64,000 nt of DNA from contig JAJDND010000085.1 of assembly GCA_022340885.1 (NCBI GenBank), positions 41,442 through 105,441 on the forward strand, in the 5' to 3' direction. A program made the position numbers and the translations under genes. Source of the stretch: Desulfobacterales bacterium (lineage in GTDB: Bacteria > Desulfobacterota > Desulfobacteria > Desulfobacterales > UBA11574). The notes beneath the pieces are model-generated. The model saw only the letters and a list, made by a program, of their open reading frames with translations. It was not told where the DNA came from and ran no database searches. Of this stretch, positions 19,056 through 28,246 are shown one piece after another. The first letter of the stretch is position 1. The number at the start of each line of letters is the position of its first letter.

Positions 19056-22000
19056 AATTAGGGGGCAAAGCGCCTCCGGTATACACTTCCCCGAATTCTT
19101 CACTGAAAACCAAATGTTTGATTTGTTCAAGGTATTCCTCGTAGCGTGAGAGATAAAACGAAAGCGGCCGGGGAAAGTTGATTCCCAAGATGCCGTCGAT
19201 AAACATCTGGCTGATCTCACGGTGGCGCTGAAGCGTGAACTGCGAACTGACCAGAATATGGCGCTCATCTACCGAAAGCGTGCGCAAAAATTGCGAAAAA
19301 GCTACGCGGGACCGCGGCTGGTACATCCAGAAATACAGCATGTCCATGGCGTGGATCATAACGATTTTTTCCAGATCTCTAGCTTCTGCATTGGCTTTCC
19401 GATTCCCGTCAGAGGCGCACTCCAGGATTTTGAAAGACTCGACGTCCGGATAGAGCAGTTCCAATTGTGCATAAATGTCCAAAAGCTCTCTGAACTTGTT
19501 TTTATAATCACGCAAACGCATCCGGATATTCTTGTACCGGTCAGCTGTCCCTTCAATAAAACCGGCAACAAAATCCGAAGCGGCCTTGGATATAATCGCC
19601 GCCCACTTTTGCAGAATATCATTGACACCTGCTGTGTGAGACATGGTGAGGATGCCGCCGATACCGGCGTTTAATATTACAGCGACGGGAATGGACAGAA
19701 TGCTGCGAAAGAAGTTCCCATATACCGCCCCTCTGGGCAAACCGCGGAAAATGTTATGTCCGGACAAATAAATACCGTTGGCCAGCGCCATAAACGTATA
19801 CAAAAGGATCGGACTGGTTTCCGTCGTGATACCGAACCCCCGATCCAATATCACGGTTTTCACCACATAATCCAAAAGCGGTACGGAGAATCCGGTGAAA
19901 AGCAGGGAATCCGTGATCCTTGTCCAACTGACATAGTCATTCCAATTCAGAAGCGGCGAGCGGCGAAAACCCCCGCCGCCCAGAACAGATTGAAGTATGT
20001 TGCGCAGACCAGTAATTCCGAACCAGATAAAGGCCCCCAGATAAGCCAGCACCCACCAATCTTTGGTCAGGGCGAAGGTCAGAAAGGCCGGAATAAATCC
20101 GATCACGACCTTGAGGGCGTTTTTCAGCTTTGAGTTCAAATATATCCACTTCAGTCCCCGCCGCCTTTTCGGCGATTCCGGCGTTTTGAGATAGAGCCCG
20201 TTAACAATTTTCTTCTGAGCACCGCCCAGGGTTACGATATTGCCGGAGCGAACCATACGGGTCGAGGTCGCCTGAACTTGCCAGCCTTGTCGGCGCATGA
20301 CTTTCAATCGGTTGAAAACCGGAAGAATCCTTGCCAATCCGGACAGTATGTTGTCAAACGGCCCGGCGGATTCATGCGGAATATCAATTGTGTATTTGTA
20401 AGCATCGATTCTAATGGGAATGGTTTCACGAATATTTGTTCGGCAATCCAGAACGATTTGCCGTTGCGTCCGCCTCGGCAGCGTTTCCTTGATCGCCAGT
20501 CCCATTCCGTGAACCTTGGGAGAACGGCCTGTGGAATCGCTGCCGATCCTCGATTTAAGAGGCTTTCCGGCGTAGTAAGACCTTAATATATCGATATCGT
20601 AAAGTATCGCAATTAATTTGTCGATTTGTTGAGCATTGGCCGAAGTCCCCGGTTCCCGGAGATCTTCAATAATCTCACGAATGATTTGCTTCAGGTGAAT
20701 CGGGCTCCCGTCGTTGATCGCCTCCTGCAAACGACTGATTTCCGCAATTTGGGCGGTTTTGCCCGCGGCATAATCCTTTAGATTGAATATCTCGAGCCGG
20801 GTGATCATTCCCTGACAATCGTATAGCAACTCAACGACATCCCCGGCTTTCAAATCGGTTAAATTCAGCGTCACCCGGTACCCCGAATGGAGCTGAGCGA
20901 GCCGTCTCAAAATTTCAAATGGACTGAGTTGCAGCAATTCCGGGATGTCCGGACCATCATCCACCATCTGAGGATATCTGATTCCGGGATTTTTTTCAGG
21001 GGCCAGATATTCTTCGATGACGGATTCGATATCCAGCGTGTTCATGGACTCGATCCATTGGGTGATGGCATCCCGCCGCTCGGGACTTGCAGAGGCAAAT
21101 TCTTCCTTTAACCGGTCTGTCTCACCCTGCAACACTTTCAACATCCGGTCGTGGATGAATTTCGCCAGATGCAATCTCGATTTCTGTCCGATTCCCACAT
21201 ACGCTAAAAACTCTTTTTCATCAATGGGTGGCAGCTCGATCTCGTAAATCCGATTTATCTCCGGCCGGTGGCTTTCGTTAAATTTCTCAAAAAGCACCGA
21301 CACACATTCCTGCTGATAGGCCGACACCTTTCGGCCGGCCTCCATGATTTTCATGACGGCCGGTTCTGCTAAAAAGCATAAGAATGCCTGGGCATCGTTA
21401 AACCCGCGTGGAACCCATATCAATTGCGCGTATTTGTCCCGGAATCGCGCGTAAAACTCAATGCCGATTCGAATGTCGATTTTCAGGACTTTGGCGGCTT
21501 CGAGGAGTTCGGCCGCAAAGCGGGGTTCGATAAAATTATAATGAATCACCCGCAGGCGTTGGATGCCTTTTATCCATGCGTCCATGATAAGATGGGTGGA
21601 AGATTTGCGTCCCTTGGTGTTGACATCGTGGACATGATCGTCAAAGGCGATTTGATTCCAATCTTCGGGCATCTCCAATAGATGATAGCGCTTGAGCTGC
21701 CGCCGGATGATGCGCGGTTTTCCGGATGCCGCCATTCGGAAGTCATGGGCCAGTTGAAGCTGCTTGTGGTAATCGCCGTGAACGCGCACCAAATCCTTCA
21801 TGATTTGCAGTAACACCCTGGCGGTATTTTTCGGCATTGGGCCTTCGGCGGTGTCGATCACTTCATTGCGCAAAAGGCGCAATGCATTGATACGCTCATC
21901 AACCCCGCCGACTTCCAGAGAACTGAGCAGGTGGACCACCGCATAGGCAATCCGTAAACCCCGGGTTTCAATCATTTCTTTGATACCGTGGGAGTGGAAG

Positions 22001-22122
22001 TACGGATAGTAAAATCGGCGGGCGTGCTTGTAGCTGCTTTTCCCTTCCAGCACGTCATTGACGATTCGGATCAGCTCGTTGTCGTGTTTGTCAAATAGAA
22101 TTCCGGAGACTTTATCGTTCAT
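19054..22122 (-). CDS. Large protein (1022 aa) with soluble N-terminal half and membrane-spanning C-terminal region
   Basis: Single long ORF; hydrophobic stretches in the C-terminal third (VVIGFIPAFLTFALTKDWWVLAYLGAFIWFGITG). Confidence 0.75.
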   Translation of the reverse strand: MNDKVSGILFDKHDNELIRIVNDVLEGKSSYKHARRFYYPYFHSHGIKEMIETRGLRIAYAVVHLLSSLEVGGVDERINALRLLRNEVIDTAEGPMPKNTARVLLQIMKDLVRVHGDYHKQLQLAHDFRMAASGKPRIIRRQLKRYHLLEMPEDWNQIAFDDHVHDVNTKGRKSSTHLIMDAWIKGIQRLRVIHYNFIEPRFAAELLEAAKVLKIDIRIGIEFYARFRDKYAQLIWVPRGFNDAQAFLCFLAEPAVMKIMEAGRKVSAYQQECVSVLFEKFNESHRPEINRIYEIELPPIDEKEFLAYVGIGQKSRLHLAKFIHDRMLKVLQGETDRLKEEFASASPERRDAITQWIESMNTLDIESVIEEYLAPEKNPGIRYPQMVDDGPDIPELLQLSPFEILRRLAQLHSGYRVTLNLTDLKAGDVVELLYDCQGMITRLEIFNLKDYAAGKTAQIAEISRLQEAINDGSPIHLKQIIREIIEDLREPGTSANAQQIDKLIAILYDIDILRSYYAGKPLKSRIGSDSTGRSPKVHGMGLAIKETLPRRTQRQIVLDCRTNIRETIPIRIDAYKYTIDIPHESAGPFDNILSGLARILPVFNRLKVMRRQGWQVQATSTRMVRSGNIVTLGGAQKKIVNGLYLKTPESPKRRRGLKWIYLNSKLKNALKVVIGFIPAFLTFALTKDWWVLAYLGAFIWFGITGLRNILQSVLGGGGFRRSPLLNWNDYVSWTRITDSLLFTGFSVPLLDYVVKTVILDRGFGITTETSPILLYTFMALANGIYLSGHNIFRGLPRGAVYGNFFRSILSIPVAVILNAGIGGILTMSHTAGVNDILQKWAAIISKAASDFVAGFIEGTADRYKNIRMRLRDYKNKFRELLDIYAQLELLYPDVESFKILECASDGNRKANAEARDLEKIVMIHAMDMLYFWMYQPRSRVAFSQFLRTLSVDERHILVSSQFTLQRHREISQMFIDGILGINFPRPLSFYLSRYEEYLEQIKHLVFSEEFGEVYTGGALPPN

Positions 22123-22304
22123 AAATCAGCCGTGATAAAAATTCGTTCCATCCATTGACGATTATCAGAATTGATGGTCTTGTAAAAAAAAATCCAAAAT
22201 TCACCGCGAAGATCACGAATCAATAAAAAAATATTTAATAATTTCAAATTCGTCAACTCGTGTTCTTCGTGGTTTTAATTAAAAATACGTTCTATGCAGA
22301 TAAT

Positions 22305-22319
22305 GCAAAAGATATGCCA
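22305..22319 (-). promoter_or_regulatory. Sigma54 -24/-12 element
   Basis: Minus strand TGGCATATCTTTTGC; upstream of 19054..22122; only a half-UAS (ttttacc near 22427) at the expected distance. Confidence 0.75.
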
Positions 22320-22591
22320 TTAAGTAAACACTTTTTATTTTCTGCGTCAACCTGTTGAGATCCAGAATAATCTCAATTTGAAAACGTTTATGGGTTTTAT
22401 AACTATTTGCTGAATTATCGAAAATTTTTACCTGAAAACCGGATTCCTGGATCTATAAATCCGCAGGGGATAAGGCAGGGTCCTGCCGCTTTGTCAAAGC
22501 GCTCAGAATGGGTGTAGGTAAAATGGTCGTGAACATAATGACAACCACCATCATGTAAAAAATATCATCAGTCTGTATCACTCCGCTTGTC

Positions 22592-23098
22592 CTACTCCAT
22601 CCTGCGGGTTCTGATGATCAGCAACGGACGGTCTATTTTTTGCAATACGCCGGCAGTGACACTGCCGTAAAAGGTTCGGAACAAGCCGCCAAGACCGTGA
22701 CTGGCCATTAGAACGATGTCCACACCCATTTCTTCGGCAGCGTTTAATATCGACTTCACCACCGGTCCATGGACAACGCGCGCGTCTGCCCGAATGCCAT
22801 TATCTTGGAATTCGGTTTCGATCTGACTCAGATACGCTTCCGATGCTGTCTTTCGTTCATTAAACCTTTCGCGACAATTATCCAGATCCACGACCTCATC
22901 CCACTCCAGCATAACGAACAGTTCCTCGACACGAAGAAAAATTATTTCAGCCCCGTATCGGGTTGCCATTTCCGCTGCATGGGGCAGAATTGCCTCCGCT
23001 CGTTTCGAACCATCCAGGGGGACCAGAATTTTTTTATACATGACAGGCTCCTTTGATGACGTCGTTGGGTAATAAGCTGCGGTATCTTTAAATTTCAA
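22592..23098 (-). CDS. Universal stress protein
   Basis: [22 protein letters not shown]...[22 protein letters not shown]. Confidence 0.9.
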   Translation of the reverse strand: MKFKDTAAYYPTTSSKEPVMYKKILVPLDGSKRAEAILPHAAEMATRYGAEIIFLRVEELFVMLEWDEVVDLDNCRERFNERKTASEAYLSQIETEFQDNGIRADARVVHGPVVKSILNAAEEMGVDIVLMASHGLGGLFRTFYGSVTAGVLQKIDRPLLIIRTRRME

Positions 23099-23153
23099 AT
23101 TGCTTTAAAGACACGCTACGACCAATTCCATAAGAAGACACTTACGGGCGCCA

Positions 23154-23405
23154 TTATTTTAACAATCGTTTCGGCCCGCGCTGTGGTTCATGTTTGCCGG
23201 ACGTATTCGCCGGTATTTCTGATTGCTCTTTGGTAGTGGACAGATGAAACAGTGCGTAAATCGGGCACCACCCAATAATCGCAGTCAGTAGAATCAGAAT
23301 GCCCAAAATCGCCCATAACGCGCTGATATAAATACTACCAAATGCAATGACAAACGCAACCGTCATCCGAATCAGCCGATCGGCTTTATTCATATTGCTT
23401 AACAT
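23154..23405 (-). CDS. DUF2892-like (YgaP-type) small membrane protein
   Basis: NMNKADRLIRMTVAF...GWCPIYALF. Confidence 0.8.
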   Translation of the reverse strand: MLSNMNKADRLIRMTVAFVIAFGSIYISALWAILGILILLTAIIGWCPIYALFHLSTTKEQSEIPANTSGKHEPQRGPKRLLK

Positions 23406-23465
23406 GCGTCGCCCCTTTGATTAAAATCGATAACTACCGGAACGTGATGGACATTTTTAAAAAGC

Positions 23466-23672
23466 CTATGCTTCCTTTTTTTCTTTGGATTTTTTCATCA
23501 GCAGACCGACGCCTTCGCAAAGAAAGAATACGGCATATCCCCACCACACCGTGTAAACTACATAAAATACAATGATGCCGATGATCCCCCAGGCGTGCTG
23601 CGAAGCAGAGGATGCTTCTATTCCATAAAAGTTAAATGCCGGTTCAAGGGCCTTGATTCGTATCGTCTCCAA
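23466..23672 (-). CDS. Small single-TM protein resembling the C-terminus of 1654..2340
   Basis: FYGIEA...VFYVVYTVWWGYAVFFLCEGVGLL versus YYRIEP...ALYVIYTLWYGFAVMCIFEGWGL. Confidence 0.6.
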   Translation of the reverse strand: METIRIKALEPAFNFYGIEASSASQHAWGIIGIIVFYVVYTVWWGYAVFFLCEGVGLLMKKSKEKKEA

Positions 23673-23677
23673 AGATT

Positions 23678-24373
23678 TTATTTCAGCGACTGCAGTTTCC
23701 GGGCAGCTTTTGATATTTCCACCTTTTTTTCATGTTTTGCCTGTACGACCTTTCCTGATTTTTTAAGGCGAAAGTAATCCTGCATGGCATAGGATCCGAG
23801 ACAGCCGAGCAGCGCAACGTAGATAATGCTGATGAACGCATCGCTCAGCACCGGATTTATAGTATAAATCGTTCTATTTATATATCCGCCGCAGGTAACG
23901 CCGATAAAAGAGCCGAACACAAATGCGACGGCTAGCCGATAGTTCACGTTTCCCAGTTTTTTGTGCACGCCGGTTCCCATAATTCCCTTGGCAAACATGT
24001 GTAAAAGATCGGTACCCACCACCACGATCCCCCTGATTCCCGCGCTCATCAAGGCCTGAGTGATGACAACGCCGCCGCCGACACCGATGGCACCCGTCAT
24101 CAATCCTGCCGCAAACCCCACCAATATGGCGACAATAAAAGCGCCAGCGGCAAAACCGATCGGCGGGGCATACGCCTTGCTTCCTCCGAGGATTAGAGCA
24201 CCTTTTGCATAGACCAAAACTGTCGCCGTGGAGACCAGGACAACGGACAGAATTAGCAAAAAAAGCAGTTTCTTCTTGTTTCTAAGAATTGACCTGCTTG
24301 TTTCATATTCCCATTTTGCATGGGCGTATGCCCCGCACATGAGCATGTCGTATATTTTTCTCAATCCCTTCAT
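23678..24373 (-). CDS. Half-length TSUP/TauE-SafE permease
   Basis: 231 aa; matches N-terminal half of 2337..3635 (GFAAGLMTGAIGVGGGVVITQALMSAGIRGIVVVGTDLLHMFAKGIMG). Confidence 0.8.
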   Translation of the reverse strand: MKGLRKIYDMLMCGAYAHAKWEYETSRSILRNKKKLLFLLILSVVLVSTATVLVYAKGALILGGSKAYAPPIGFAAGAFIVAILVGFAAGLMTGAIGVGGGVVITQALMSAGIRGIVVVGTDLLHMFAKGIMGTGVHKKLGNVNYRLAVAFVFGSFIGVTCGGYINRTIYTINPVLSDAFISIIYVALLGCLGSYAMQDYFRLKKSGKVVQAKHEKKVEISKAARKLQSLK

Positions 24374-24452
24374 TTGCTACCCTCTTGCTCTTCATTTTTA
24401 TATAGAAATCTATATTATGCGGATAAAATTAAAAGACTCGATCATAAACATC

Positions 24453-24467
24453 GCAAAAGGTATGCCA
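24453..24467 (-). promoter_or_regulatory. Sigma54 -24/-12 element
   Basis: Minus strand TGGCATACCTTTTGC; upstream of 23678..24373. Confidence 0.85.
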
Positions 24468-24572
24468 AAGGGGTCTTGTAAAAGGTGCCTATATAACTCT
24501 TTGATAAATCCGCTAATTTTAAAGGCTCCCTTAACGTTTCTCTATATAAGAAAAATAATTGATGTCAGTATT

Positions 24573-24589
24573 TTTTACAGGATGTAAAA
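24573..24589 (-). promoter_or_regulatory. UAS palindrome TTTTACA-GGA-TGTAAAA
   Basis: Perfect dyad, 105 bp upstream of 24453..24467. Confidence 0.85.
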
Positions 24590-24685
24590 GGAAGTTGGCG
24601 GATAGAAGTAAAAATATAAATTGGAATTTGTGATTTAAAAAGTGAGGCTGGCGCTTGGGAAAGACCTGATAAGATCTTTATTTTC

Positions 24686-26386
24686 CTATGATTTTGCCCG
24701 ATATTTTTTGGATCGCTGTTTTTCAACAGCCCGGTGTCTTTTTGGAAAACGGATGATATTTCGCCCATCCGGACTCACTAATGGGAGCCTAATGGCTGCC
24801 GGATCTTTTCTGCTTGTTTTACGATATGCTTTTTGACTTGAGATTTTATGGATATCAGGAGCACCGAAATTCGGCCGGTGAATAAGTGGACGTTGAAGCA
24901 CCTTTTCATATAGATCGATGTATTGCTTTGCGGTAACCTGATGATTAAATATTGCGGCGCTCTGGGTCATTATTCGACGGATCTGCCGTTCTTTGATATC
25001 AGGGGACATCTTATAAAACTGCATGGCCTGGTCGATGGCCCACGAAAGACCGCCTGAGTCGAATGTTTTGAACAAAAATCCGTTGCCCGTATTCTTTGGA
25101 ACATCCAAATGAAAAACCGTATCGTGAATACCGCCGGTATCGTGAGCCACCGGAAGAGCACCGTATATTGCGCCGATCATCTGGGGAAGCCCGCAGGGTT
25201 CAAAGCTTGAAGGCATGAACACAAAATCCGATGCCCCATAAGCCAGCCGGGTCAGGCGCTCATTAAAATCACATATGGCCACACGATCGGACAAACCGTG
25301 ATATTCAACAATGTCTTTAAAATGCCTTTGAAATTCCCCGTCCGCCACAAAAACAATTTCCAGATTCTCTTTCCAATACCGGGAAACGACCCCATAAAGA
25401 ATATCCGTCAGTAGTTGGCATCCCTTTTGAACCGGATCGAGACGTGAAGGCCAAAAAAAGACGGGAGCTCGGGCATCCCGGATCAAACCCAATTTTTTTT
25501 GAAATATCCGCTTATTGGTCTTTTTTCCCAAAACATGATTGCTTGCAGAATACGTGCAGGGCTGTACCTCATCATTGGAAGGGTGATAAGAAGGGTCTGG
25601 GGCATTTAAAATCCCGACGGCACATCCGGCGCTAATTTTGTTGGAGAGCTCTTGTTGCATACATTTTTTTACAAATCCGTGTCGGCCTTCGACCATTTCT
25701 TCTAAAAATCTGGGGCTTACCGTATTAACAAAATGAGCGGCAAAAACACCGCTGGCCAAAAAATCAATGGGAATCGAGTTTCTGGTATTTTCATAACTGG
25801 AAGGGAAATATTCATAAAAAAGGCTCTGCCAGAAAAAAGCACTGTCAATGCCCCTGTCCTCGATTTCAGAAAGGGTGCATTTAACCGTATGGATGTTGTG
25901 AATGGTAAACAAACAGGGAATGCCCAACTGTCTGGCCATGGCCGGAATCAGGGCGGTCATCCAGTCGTTGCAATGGATTAAATCCGGCTGCACCCTGGGG
26001 ACAATATTGTTGATCACCTCTCGTTGAAAAGCCAGCGATATTTTAAGGTTTTCAGACTCATAATCGGAATAGATATGGTTCAGATAGAAAAACGCCCGGT
26101 CTTGCGCCAGATGGATCCTTTCTTCCGGAACGCTCTTTTTTATTATACCAAGTTCTTTTCTTACAATGGGAGACATTCTGCCGTTGAATATGGACCGATA
26201 ATCCGGCAAGGCGACATGGACATCGGCGCCTTGATTGTACAGCGCATTAATCAGAGCTGCCGACACATCTGCAAGCCCGCCGGCTTTGGCATTCAAACCA
26301 TCGGCGGATCGCCCCATACCATGGGGAAGATAGGTGACCTCAGGGGTCACCAGCAGAACCCGGGGATTTGCTGATTTCTTGCTCAT
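24686..26386 (-). CDS. glgA: Glycogen (starch) synthase
   Basis: LLVTPEVTYLPHG...AGGLADVSAALINAL...FFWPSRLDPVQKGCQLL...FMPSSFEPCGLPQMIGAIYGALPVAHDTGGIHDTV. Confidence 0.85.
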   Translation of the reverse strand: MSKKSANPRVLLVTPEVTYLPHGMGRSADGLNAKAGGLADVSAALINALYNQGADVHVALPDYRSIFNGRMSPIVRKELGIIKKSVPEERIHLAQDRAFFYLNHIYSDYESENLKISLAFQREVINNIVPRVQPDLIHCNDWMTALIPAMARQLGIPCLFTIHNIHTVKCTLSEIEDRGIDSAFFWQSLFYEYFPSSYENTRNSIPIDFLASGVFAAHFVNTVSPRFLEEMVEGRHGFVKKCMQQELSNKISAGCAVGILNAPDPSYHPSNDEVQPCTYSASNHVLGKKTNKRIFQKKLGLIRDARAPVFFWPSRLDPVQKGCQLLTDILYGVVSRYWKENLEIVFVADGEFQRHFKDIVEYHGLSDRVAICDFNERLTRLAYGASDFVFMPSSFEPCGLPQMIGAIYGALPVAHDTGGIHDTVFHLDVPKNTGNGFLFKTFDSGGLSWAIDQAMQFYKMSPDIKERQIRRIMTQSAAIFNHQVTAKQYIDLYEKVLQRPLIHRPNFGAPDIHKISSQKAYRKTSRKDPAAIRLPLVSPDGRNIIRFPKRHRAVEKQRSKKYRAKS

Positions 26387-26417
26387 GATCTATTGCCGTA
26401 ATACAAACCAGACGCCG

Positions 26418-26705
26418 TCAGAGTGCATTGCTCCCTTGCGGTGCAATCTTTGCCCCATATTCCCCGGTAAATGTCAGAGCATGGGATAGTTTTTTGATCG
26501 AACTGCTTTTTTGAAATACCTCAAGGCCGAACGGATGAACGGAAGAAAGCGCACACGTGTCAATAAAAACCTTTCCGCCATTTCCGTGATATCTCTCTAA
26601 GGTACGAATCAGCTCATAGGCGGATGTACCATCAAAGTCTCCCAATAGCTTTAGATGAAGATTATCGCTGTTTTGGTGACAATAGATTCTGAAATTGGAT
26701 GCCAT
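26418..26705 (-). CDS. STAS-like domain protein
   Basis: NLHLKLLGDFDGTSAYELIRTLERY...VFIDTCALSSVHPFG. Confidence 0.5.
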   Translation of the reverse strand: MASNFRIYCHQNSDNLHLKLLGDFDGTSAYELIRTLERYHGNGGKVFIDTCALSSVHPFGLEVFQKSSSIKKLSHALTFTGEYGAKIAPQGSNAL

Positions 26706-26858
26706 TGCTTCACCTCTTTTAGCCGGCTCACTTTAATGTCTCCACTCAAGCCGATAGTTATTTATTGCCCGACGAGAAATCGCTAAGCTTTTTGGGTTTG
26801 TGCCCTTCTGACGCTTTTATTGATGTGATCATTACTTAAGGAAAAGAAATCATCTGAA

Positions 26859-27155
26859 TTATGATTCGGTAAGGTTAATAACACTATTATATGTTCCGAA
26901 ACAGTTTTGGCACAGACGATCGTTTGAAGGGTCCTCTCTCCACTGCCCGTCGACCAGAAACTTATATTCGTGATTTCCGGGGAAAAGCATCACTGTCTTG
27001 TTCCATGTCCCTTTTTCGTCTCTTTGCATAGGGTGTTTTTTCGAACTCCAATTGTTAAAATCTCCCATCAATATCACTTCTTGGGCATCTTTCGCTTCCA
27101 GCATAAATGTCCATCTTTTTCGTTTGGTTTTCTGATTAGATTTTCCTTTTGACAT
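26859..27155 (-). CDS. Stand-alone CBM48/AMPK-beta-type glycogen-binding protein
   Basis: [62 protein letters not shown]. Confidence 0.85.
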   Translation of the reverse strand: MSKGKSNQKTKRKRWTFMLEAKDAQEVILMGDFNNWSSKKHPMQRDEKGTWNKTVMLFPGNHEYKFLVDGQWREDPSNDRLCQNCFGTYNSVINLTES

Positions 27156-27173
27156 GTTACACCTCCTATAGCC

Positions 27174-27353
27174 TCAATCTTTTATCGCTTTTTCCTTCAG
27201 GCAGTATTCACGCCAAATACAATCTTTGCGGTCGCAGTCCCCGTTTGATTCGCCGAAACAGTCCGGATTTCCCTCGATACGTTGAATGCTCTGGATGAAA
27301 TGTGTTAAATCCGGGAATTGATCGTTTAACTTATTGTCCAGATTGTCTGCCAT
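27174..27353 (-). CDS. Small cysteine-rich protein (59 aa)
   Basis: Own translation: MADNLDNKLNDQFPDLTHFIQSIQRIEGNPDCFGESNGDCDRKDCIWREYCLKEKAIKD; below the ORF-track length cutoff. Confidence 0.65.
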   Translation of the reverse strand: MADNLDNKLNDQFPDLTHFIQSIQRIEGNPDCFGESNGDCDRKDCIWREYCLKEKAIKD

Positions 27354-27442
27354 TCACACCTGCCAGAATTCCAACAATCTTGTGTTCTGAGGATATGAAA
27401 AGAAAACAAAATTAGCTTAGCTGGAATTTTGATTTATTATTA

Positions 27443-27521
27443 TCGACTTTACCAAATTTGTCCATAGAGCGGCAGCTTCATTTTTTCTGAGGAAATGTCC
27501 TATGGGGGAATTATCCCCATA
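27443..27521 (-). promoter_or_regulatory. Duplicated cis-element copy 1 with TATGGGGGAATTATCCCCATA dyad
   Basis: ~79 bp closely matching 32795..32872; upstream of 27174..27353. Confidence 0.7.
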
Positions 27522-27568
27522 CAGGGGCGGGAAACAATGGAGACCCGGAGTCAAAGATTAATGAAAAA

Positions 27569-28246
27569 TTATTCTTTCCATAATTCGACATCGATGAGGC
27601 CGAGCTTTGCAGCATAACGGGTCAGCTCAATCGTGCTGTGCAAATCGAGCTTTCGCATGATGCTGTGCCGGTGGTTTTCAACGGTTTTCCGGCTGATGAA
27701 GAGTTTATCGGAAACCTGGTCTGTAGACAGTCCTTCAGCCAAAAGACCCATAACTTCCTGTTCTCTGGCGGTCAGCAAATCGTAGCCGGTACCTGCCAAC
27801 GCCACCTGCTTTTCCGGCAGCCCGATAAGTTTTTTGACCACCTGATGGGATACCGACGTATCCATGTAATAATGGCCCTTTAACACGTGGTCTATACCAT
27901 CCAGGAGCAAATCCGCAGCAGATTCTTTTACCAGGTACCCCATGGCACCGCACTGAAATGCCTTTACGATATAGTCGATTTTGGAATGCATACTGACAAC
28001 CATGACACGGATTTTAGGGGAACACCTTAAAATATCTCCGATCAAAACAAGCCCTCTGACATCCGGCAAACCCACGTCCAACAAAACCAAATCCGGCTTG
28101 AATTCCTTGACCATTTCAAGCCCTTGGCGGCCAGTACCAGATTCTCCGACGATTTCATATCCGGGGTTATGTCCGATGATTGCCTTGATGCCTTCCCTGA
28201 AAAGGGGATGGTCGTCAATAATCAATATACGCTTTTTGGGACTCAC
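27569..28246 (-). CDS. NarL/FixJ-type response regulator
   Basis: Receiver plus LuxR HTH (LTAREQEVMGLLAEGLSTDQVSDKLFISRKTVENHRHSIMRKL). Confidence 0.9.
   Translation of the reverse strand: MSPKKRILIIDDHPLFREGIKAIIGHNPGYEIVGESGTGRQGLEMVKEFKPDLVLLDVGLPDVRGLVLIGDILRCSPKIRVMVVSMHSKIDYIVKAFQCGAMGYLVKESAADLLLDGIDHVLKGHYYMDTSVSHQVVKKLIGLPEKQVALAGTGYDLLTAREQEVMGLLAEGLSTDQVSDKLFISRKTVENHRHSIMRKLDLHSTIELTRYAAKLGLIDVELWKE

Noticed and set aside
18909-19056. Interpretation of the hairpin repeats as standard Tc1/mariner MITEs with TA target duplications
   Set aside because: Some copies are flanked by T/A but others (45734, 45986) are not, and internal loop conservation exceeds what TIR recognition requires; left open rather than asserted.
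22425-22440. tttttacctgaaaa as UAS for the 22305 promoter
   Set aside because: Right distance (~107 bp) but only the left half of the dyad is present; noted but not called as a UAS.
27201-27215. Minus strand TGGCGTGAATACTGC as sigma54 promoter
   Set aside because: Two mismatches at key positions, no UAS, and it lies inside the 59 aa coding region.
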